From CAXBNV01 sp963977185 (lineage in GTDB: Bacteria; Pseudomonadota; Gammaproteobacteria; JAGOUU01): a stretch of DNA of 21,749 nucleotides. Every line of letters starts with the position of its first letter. Position 1 is the first letter of the stretch. Positions 16,752-21,749 of this stretch are shown in pieces. The notes beneath the pieces are model-generated. The model had not been told where the DNA came from, did not search any database, and worked only from the letters and a program-made list of their open reading frames with translations. The stretch lies in the NCBI GenBank assembly GCA_963977185.1, contig CAXBNV010000027.1:1-21749 (forward strand), in the 5' to 3' direction. The translations under genes were made by a program, and so were the position numbers.

Positions 16752-17795
16752 ATGCAAGATACTTTACTCGCCCAAAAAGGCAAAAATCAAATAAATACAA
16801 AAACAGTTATTAATAATTTAACAAAAATTTTAACTATTAAAGAAGAGTTAAAAAAACATATTATTGGTCAAGAACTATTTATAAACAGATTATTAATAGC
16901 CTTATTAGCTGATGGACATCTTTTAGTAGAAGGCGCACCAGGTCTTGCCAAAACTAAAGCTATCAAAGTTTTAGCTGAATATGTTGAAGCCAAATTTCAT
17001 AGAGTTCAATTTACTCCAGATTTATTACCAGCAGATATAACTGGTACAGAAATATATAATCAACAAACTTGTAATTTTGAAATCCAATATGGACCTATTT
17101 TTCAAAATCTTGTGCTTGCTGATGAAATTAATAGAGCTCCAGCAAAAGTACAATCAGCTTTATTAGAGGCAATGGCTGAAAGACAAATTACTATTGCAAG
17201 TCATGTATACAAACTTCCAGATTTATTCTTAGTTATGGCAACTCAAAATCCTATTGAACAAGAAGGCACTTACCCGCTTCCTGAGGCACAACTAGATAGA
17301 TTTTTACTGCATGTTAATATATCTTATCCTGATATTAAATCAGAAAAAGCAATATTGCAGTGCGTTAATCAAGAGACTAAAGATGAATTAGATAACAAAA
17401 ATAAAGACACCAGCTATAATAAATCTAAAAATCTTATCACACCTAAAGAAATTCAAGATATCAGACGAGAGATTTTAAATATTCATATAAGTGATAATTT
17501 AGAAGATTATATAATCAATATTATTCAATCAACCAGAAACCCAGAAGCTTATGTAGAGCACTTAAAACCATATATAGAATACGGTGCAAGCCCAAGAGCA
17601 ACTTTAGCATTAGCAAGAACAGCAAAAGCTGCTGCATGGTTAAATAATAGAGACTATGTCATTCCTGATGATATTAAAAAATTAGCTCCAGATATACTAA
17701 GACATAGAATTATTCTCAATTTTAATGCAGAAGCTGAAAATATAACTAAAGACTATTGCATATCAGAAATATTACAAAATGTCCCAGTACCATAA
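16752..17795 (+). CDS. MoxR-family AAA+ ATPase
   Basis: MoxR ATPases act as chaperone-like motors, usually encoded beside DUF58 and VWA proteins that they activate or assemble. The 347 residues show Walker A GAPGLAKT at 61-68, Walker B LVLADE with Asp124-Glu125, the MoxR signature NRAPAKVQSALLEAMAERQI, sensor Asn166 in MATQNPIEQEGTYPLPEAQ, and a candidate Arg finger at Arg183 in LDRF. The C-terminal lid begins near 240 and includes GASPRATLAL. The ATG at 16752 is the only start before the P-loop, yet no Shine-Dalgarno precedes it; the A/T palindrome occupies that space. It is the first gene of a five-gene plus-strand operon and overlaps the next gene by 17 nt. Confidence 0.93.
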   Translation: MQDTLLAQKGKNQINTKTVINNLTKILTIKEELKKHIIGQELFINRLLIALLADGHLLVEGAPGLAKTKAIKVLAEYVEAKFHRVQFTPDLLPADITGTEIYNQQTCNFEIQYGPIFQNLVLADEINRAPAKVQSALLEAMAERQITIASHVYKLPDLFLVMATQNPIEQEGTYPLPEAQLDRFLLHVNISYPDIKSEKAILQCVNQETKDELDNKNKDTSYNKSKNLITPKEIQDIRREILNIHISDNLEDYIINIIQSTRNPEAYVEHLKPYIEYGASPRATLALARTAKAAAWLNNRDYVIPDDIKKLAPDILRHRIILNFNAEAENITKDYCISEILQNVPVP

Positions 17796-18753
17796 CAGTT
17801 TAAATAATTTAGAAAAAATTTATCAAAATCATAATGGTAGCGATATTAGTTTAAAACAATTAATAAATCTGAGCCATTTTGCAAAAATATTGAATATTAA
17901 AATTCACAAACAATATTTTAATAATCTAAACGGAGCTCATATAACAAATTTATATGGCCGAGGTATGGATTATTCTGAATCTAGAATTTATCAATCTGGT
18001 GATGATGTAAGGCATATTGACTGGACAGTCAGTGCTAGATCAAATCAATTGCATACTAAAATATATCATAAAGAAGTTGAAAATCCTGTATATGTTATTT
18101 TAGATTTACTTCCATCAATGTATTTTGGTACCAAAAATGCATTTAAATCAGTAATAGCATCTCAAATGGCAAGTCTAATTGCTTGGAATACAATTTTTAA
18201 AAATGATAAATTTGGCGGAGTTATTTTTTCAGACCAAAAAAAGTATATCCATAAAGCTCAAAATAACTCTAAATCTATACTAAAGTTCTTAACTGAGCTT
18301 TCAACTTTTAATGAAAATTATATTACAAATACAAAACCCAGTCTTGATAATGGTATAAACAACAATTTATATAATATTTTAAAAAATTTAAAACAAATAC
18401 TACACTCTGGAAGCACTGTTTTTATCATTAGTGATTTTTATAATTTAAAACATGACCAAAATTTAGCTACTTTGTTATATTCTTTGAAAAAATATAATAA
18501 AATTATTACTATTAAAGTTTCAGATTATATTGAAAAAACAAAGCTTCCTAAAGGCACTTACCCTATTTGTGATAAAGATAATAATTTTAGCAATATAAGT
18601 ATTAATTCTAAAAAAGATAGCGAACAAATATATAATTATTTCCAGGATATTAAAAATAATTACACCAATCTTACAAATAAATTAAATATTATAAGCAGTG
18701 AAGTTTTTAATGATGAAAACTGGATTTATAATTTTATGGGACTACTAAAATAA
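17779..18753 (+). CDS. DUF58 protein of the MoxR/Bat operon
   Basis: DUF58 proteins contain a VWA-like fold and are regular partners of MoxR ATPases. The family signature is clear: GRGMDYSESRIYQSGDDVRHIDW at residues 60-82, followed by ARSNQLHTKIYHKEVENPVYVILDLLPSM. In the last segment the Asp-x-x-x-Ser pattern stands in for a metal site. At 324 residues it is of usual length for the soluble form, with no membrane helix. It starts at an ATG inside the end of moxR with no Shine-Dalgarno, so translation is probably coupled. The C-terminal third is Asn/Lys-rich and poorly conserved. Confidence 0.88.
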   Translation: MSQYHNSLNNLEKIYQNHNGSDISLKQLINLSHFAKILNIKIHKQYFNNLNGAHITNLYGRGMDYSESRIYQSGDDVRHIDWTVSARSNQLHTKIYHKEVENPVYVILDLLPSMYFGTKNAFKSVIASQMASLIAWNTIFKNDKFGGVIFSDQKKYIHKAQNNSKSILKFLTELSTFNENYITNTKPSLDNGINNNLYNILKNLKQILHSGSTVFIISDFYNLKHDQNLATLLYSLKKYNKIITIKVSDYIEKTKLPKGTYPICDKDNNFSNISINSKKDSEQIYNYFQDIKNNYTNLTNKLNIISSEVFNDENWIYNFMGLLK

Positions 18754-18771
18754 TTTATTTAATAATTAAAT

Positions 18772-19254
18772 ATGTTAAATATAAAACAAGAACTAGCAAA
18801 ATTAAAAGATATTCATGAACCAAATATAGATATCTCAATACTACCACTTGCTCCAATTTGGTACATTTTCATTACATTAGTAATTTTATTCATTATCGCA
18901 TTAGTTATTTTTAAAGCTTATAGAAAGAAAAATTACTTAAAAAGAACAGCTTTACAAAAATTGAATAATATTGAAAAAAGTTTAAGTAATAATTTAGATA
19001 ATTTAAATATTATTAATAATATATCTATATTAATTAGAAAGACTGCCCTATTAAAATTTAAGAATAAAAATTTAGCATCTATAACTGATACCAAATGGTT
19101 AGAATTTCTAGATAGTAAATTAGATAAAAAATATTTTCAAACAGACATTGGTGACTTATTAATTAATGCTAATTACCAAAAAAAGTTACCAGAAAATTCT
19201 AACTTAAAAGAGCTAATTAATATTTGCAGAATTTGGATAAAAACTAATTTATGA
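18772..19254 (+). CDS. DUF4381-type single-pass membrane protein of the bat operon
   Basis: The 160 residues begin with a short segment rich in Pro (LKDIHEPNIDISILPLAPIW), then one membrane helix at about 30-49, a basic stretch (KAYRKKNYLKR), and a helical soluble domain. This is the layout of DUF4381 proteins, which occupy the slot between DUF58 and the first VWA gene in gammaproteobacterial bat operons. The assignment relies on topology and position more than on motifs. The ATG lies 18 nt after the DUF58 stop with no visible ribosome site. Its TGA overlaps the next ATG as ATGA. Confidence 0.75.
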   Translation: MLNIKQELAKLKDIHEPNIDISILPLAPIWYIFITLVILFIIALVIFKAYRKKNYLKRTALQKLNNIEKSLSNNLDNLNIINNISILIRKTALLKFKNKNLASITDTKWLEFLDSKLDKKYFQTDIGDLLINANYQKKLPENSNLKELINICRIWIKTNL

Positions 19255-20300
19255 TTAAATTTCAATGGTCTTATCTTGCTATATTATTGATAACACCAAT
19301 AATTTTATATTACCTAAATAAACAAAGAACAATTAATACGACAAAGACAGATACCCAAAGTCACTCGGCAATAAAATTACCATTTTATCAAGAACTAATA
19401 CAAAATATTAAACAACAAGAAATTAATTATAAAAAAAATATCTTACAACTTGAAAAAATATTAGTTACTTTAATTTGGATTTTTCTAATTTTATCAGCAA
19501 TGCGTCCAACCTGGTATGGAACACCACAAGCAATTAATCAAAAAGGTCGAGATATTATGCTTGCAGTTGATATATCAGGCAGTATGGAAGCAAATGATAT
19601 GACGAATAATCCTCAAATTACAAGATTGGATGTAGTAAAACAAATCGCAACAGACTTTATAGATAAACGTCAAAAAGACAGGCTTGGACTTGTTTTATTT
19701 GGCTCCCAAGCTTTTTTACACACTCCGCTTACTTTTGATCATAAAACAGTAAAAAAATTACTGAATGATTCTTTAATCGGTTTTGCTGGAAATTATACTG
19801 CTATTGGTGATGCCATTGCAATGTCTGTTAAATATTTAAAAAATAATAAATCTGTTTTGATTTTATTATCAGATGGCTCAAACACTAGTGGTAACATTAA
19901 ACCAAATGATGCAGCAAAGCTTGCTAATGATTTTAATATAAAAATTTATACTATAGGTATAGGCCCTAATACTAAATCTAGATCTTTTTTTGGCCAGATA
20001 CAAGATAATGATCTTGATGAAACAGCTTTAAAAAGCATAGCTAATATAACAGGCGGTAAATATTTCAAAGCAACTAACCCAGATAGTTTAAAAGATATTT
20101 ACAATCAGATAAACCAATTAGAGCCTGAATTAAAAGACAGCAAAATGTTTACTCCTGAGAAAGATTTATTTTATCTGCCTTTAGGCATTTGTTTTGTCTT
20201 GTGCATAATACTGAACTTATTTAATGTTTTGAAAAATATCAAAATTAAACGAACATCAAATAATATAAATACATATAATTTAAAAAATGAGCAAATATGA
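19251..20300 (+). CDS. batA: BatA-like VWA-domain membrane protein, MIDAS intact
   Basis: The protein has two N-terminal membrane helices (about 8-22 and 69-84), a VWA domain, and a C-terminal helix (about 308-326). This is the BatA topology, with the VWA domain expected on the periplasmic side. All metal-ion-dependent adhesion site elements are present: Asp107, Ser109 and Ser111 in DISGSM, Thr183 in GNYTAIGDA, and Asp208 in LLSDGS. TPLTFD and IGIGP are also typical of the family. The 349-residue length is normal. It starts by an ATGA overlap with the DUF4381 gene and ends in another ATGA overlap with the next gene, so these frames are translationally coupled. The symbol is by family resemblance; the role in metal-dependent protein binding is inferred from the family. 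Confidence 0.9.
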   Translation: MIKFQWSYLAILLITPIILYYLNKQRTINTTKTDTQSHSAIKLPFYQELIQNIKQQEINYKKNILQLEKILVTLIWIFLILSAMRPTWYGTPQAINQKGRDIMLAVDISGSMEANDMTNNPQITRLDVVKQIATDFIDKRQKDRLGLVLFGSQAFLHTPLTFDHKTVKKLLNDSLIGFAGNYTAIGDAIAMSVKYLKNNKSVLILLSDGSNTSGNIKPNDAAKLANDFNIKIYTIGIGPNTKSRSFFGQIQDNDLDETALKSIANITGGKYFKATNPDSLKDIYNQINQLEPELKDSKMFTPEKDLFYLPLGICFVLCIILNLFNVLKNIKIKRTSNNINTYNLKNEQI

Positions 20301-21749
20301 TATTTAATAAAATTAACGAGCTTTTTACCAATTTTCACTTTATTAGATCAGAATGGCTATATTGTTATGTCATTATTATTGTTTTATTATTTTTTACATC
20401 AATATTAAAAAAAAATAAAAACTCTTGGGCTAATATTATTGATAAGAAATTATATAAAAAATTAACTCAAAAAAATAAAATTACCAAAAAAAGCTTACTT
20501 AGTACTAATTCGATTATATTTACTTTTCTTGTATTAATAATACTAGCTCTTGCTGGACCAAGTTTTTATAAACAAGATGTTAAAATCTATCAGAATCAAA
20601 CCCCATGGATTATAGCATTAGATCTTTCTGATGATATGTTAAAAAAAGATATCGCCCCATCAAGATTAAAAAGAGCTAAATTTAAAATAAAAGATTTTTT
20701 AAATAAAAATTCTGACAATAGCTTTGCTCTAATAACCTTCACTAAAAATGCCTACGACATTATACCTTTGACAAATGATTTTAAAACAATTAATCATATA
20801 TTATCTAGTCTTGAACCAGAAATAATGCCAGAATTTGGTCATAATATTAGTTCTGTTGTAAAACATTCTAATAAAATAATGAAAGATAACAATCTTGACG
20901 CTGCTAATTTATTAATAATTACATCTAAAGGAGCAACAGCTAGTGATTTTACTGATATAAAAAATTTAAAAAATGACAAATTGAATTTATCTATTTTATC
21001 TATAAATAAAAACGAACAAATTTCTTTAAAAGATTTAGCTAAAATCAATAACGGTATTTATTCTAATATCACAAATAATGATTCAGATATTAATTATATA
21101 TCTAATAATTCTAAAAATTTAAGTGACTACAAACTGAAAAACAAAGATATTATAACTATTTGGCAAGATTCTGGAATATATATAACTTTACTATTAATTC
21201 CTATTGGTTTTATGCTTTTAAAAAGAAATATGCTTAATGTCATAGCATTTACTTGCTTATATAATATTCTGACACTATCTAATTTTATTAATCCATCTAA
21301 TAATCTTTATGCTAATTCAGATAAAAATCTTGAATATTCCCCATCTTTAACTGATAAAATTTTATATAATAATAATCAAATAGCTAAAAAATATTTAGAT
21401 AATAAAAATTTTAAAGGCGCCGTTAATCTTTTTGAACACGATAACTGGAAAGCTTTTGCTTATATAAAAGATAAAAACTATAAAGAAGCAGATAAAATAT
21501 TATCTAAACATCAAGATGCTACAAGCTTATATAATTATGGCAACTCCCTTGCACTACAACATAAATTTCAAGATGCAATTAATGCTTATAGTAAAGCTTT
21601 AGAAAAACAACCAAATTTTTCAGATGCGCGTGTTAATAAAAAAATTATTGAAAATATATTAGATAAACAAAAACAGCAAGATCAAAAAGATCAAAAAGAT
21701 CAGAAAGATCAAAAAGATCAAAAAGATCAAAAAGATCAGAAAGATCAGA
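20297..21749 (+). CDS. BatB/BatC-like VWA-TPR protein, degenerate MIDAS (C-terminus cut by window edge)
   Basis: The frame runs open from the ATG at 20297 to the right edge, 484 codons so far. It has two N-terminal membrane helices (about 20-37 and 72-88), a VWA domain (about 104-265), a hydrophobic region around 293-330, and a helical repeat segment ending in a canonical TPR (LYNYGNSLALQHKFQDAINAYSKALEKQP, about 411-439). A run of Lys-Asp-Gln repeats follows from about 461. Fused VWA plus TPR with a Gln-rich tail is the usual BatB/BatC form in gammaproteobacteria. The metal site is damaged: the DxSxS motif reads DLSDD (109-113), and the usual Asp of TDG is replaced in ITSKG (about 208-212). 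The start shares ATGA with the preceding gene. Downstream residues, probably the rest of the BatC-like tail, are outside the window. Confidence 0.88.
   Translation, partial: MIFNKINELFTNFHFIRSEWLYCYVIIIVLLFFTSILKKNKNSWANIIDKKLYKKLTQKNKITKKSLLSTNSIIFTFLVLIILALAGPSFYKQDVKIYQNQTPWIIALDLSDDMLKKDIAPSRLKRAKFKIKDFLNKNSDNSFALITFTKNAYDIIPLTNDFKTINHILSSLEPEIMPEFGHNISSVVKHSNKIMKDNNLDAANLLIITSKGATASDFTDIKNLKNDKLNLSILSINKNEQISLKDLAKINNGIYSNITNNDSDINYISNNSKNLSDYKLKNKDIITIWQDSGIYITLLLIPIGFMLLKRNMLNVIAFTCLYNILTLSNFINPSNNLYANSDKNLEYSPSLTDKILYNNNQIAKKYLDNKNFKGAVNLFEHDNWKAFAYIKDKNYKEADKILSKHQDATSLYNYGNSLALQHKFQDAINAYSKALEKQPNFSDARVNKKIIENILDKQKQQDQKDQKDQKDQKDQKDQKDQKDQ
21680..21749 (+). repeat. 9-bp tandem repeat (GATCAAAAA/GATCAGAAA) encoding Asp-Gln-Lys
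   Basis: Nearly eight copies of a 9-nt unit run from 21680 to the window end. Copies begin at 21680, 21689, 21698, 21707, 21716, 21725, 21734 and 21743. Copies 3, 7 and 8 use CAG rather than CAA. The unit is three codons, so changes in copy number keep the frame. Each unit has one GATC, placing Dam-type sites every 9 bp. Confidence 0.95.

Noticed and set aside
21680..21749. Repeat cluster as a CRISPR array
   Set aside because: The unit is 9 bp with no spacers and is in frame with the coding sequence.

Overview
The window looks like chromosome from an AT-rich, host-associated gammaproteobacterium. The best guess is a relative of Legionellales (Legionella, Coxiella, Rickettsiella or Berkiella type). 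The basis is the gammaproteobacterial gene order gyrA-cmk-rpsA-ihfB-lapA-lapB, a GyrA with the Legionella/Pseudomonas-like Thr at position 83, an hmgA gene, and a giant protein with an embedded eukaryotic-like protein kinase of the sort seen in intracellular pathogens. The genus assignment is inference.

Left third (1-6100, minus strand): one uninterrupted reading frame of at least 2033 codons that runs off the left edge. About 830 residues in, it carries a clear kinase catalytic core (HGDVKPKN, DFG, APE, then a DVY helix-F motif). It ends, as far as visible, in a coiled-coil and low-complexity tail. It reads as an effector-like protein.

Middle (6330-13602, minus strand): a housekeeping block transcribed gyrA, cmk, rpsA, ihfB, lapA, lapB. 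gyrA and cmk overlap by 8 nt. The serC/pheA/aroA genes that commonly lie between gyrA and cmk in gammaproteobacteria are absent. A strong nested hairpin terminator follows rpsA, and a likely ihfB promoter overlaps its distal side. lapB has no convincing conventional start. The geometry suggests either an ATT start or a tiny leader ORF that ends on the lapB ATG.

Right part (13795-21749, plus strand): hmgA (homogentisate 1,2-dioxygenase) with all metal and catalytic residues. Overlapping its end is a type IV prepilin/pseudopilin-like gene (FimT/GspH type), followed by an unrecognised 327-aa protein with a C-terminal membrane hairpin. Then comes a MoxR/Bat-type operon: MoxR AAA+ ATPase, DUF58 protein, DUF4381 protein, BatA-like VWA protein with an intact MIDAS, and a BatB/BatC-like VWA-TPR protein with a degraded MIDAS. 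The last gene runs off the right edge inside a 9-bp repeat encoding Lys-Asp-Gln. The bat genes are tightly coupled by overlaps, mostly lack Shine-Dalgarno sequences, and sit behind a promoter overlapped by a 16-bp perfect A/T palindrome. Together they probably form a membrane complex in which MoxR remodels or activates VWA-domain proteins facing the periplasm. There is no gene-free stretch longer than 300 bases.
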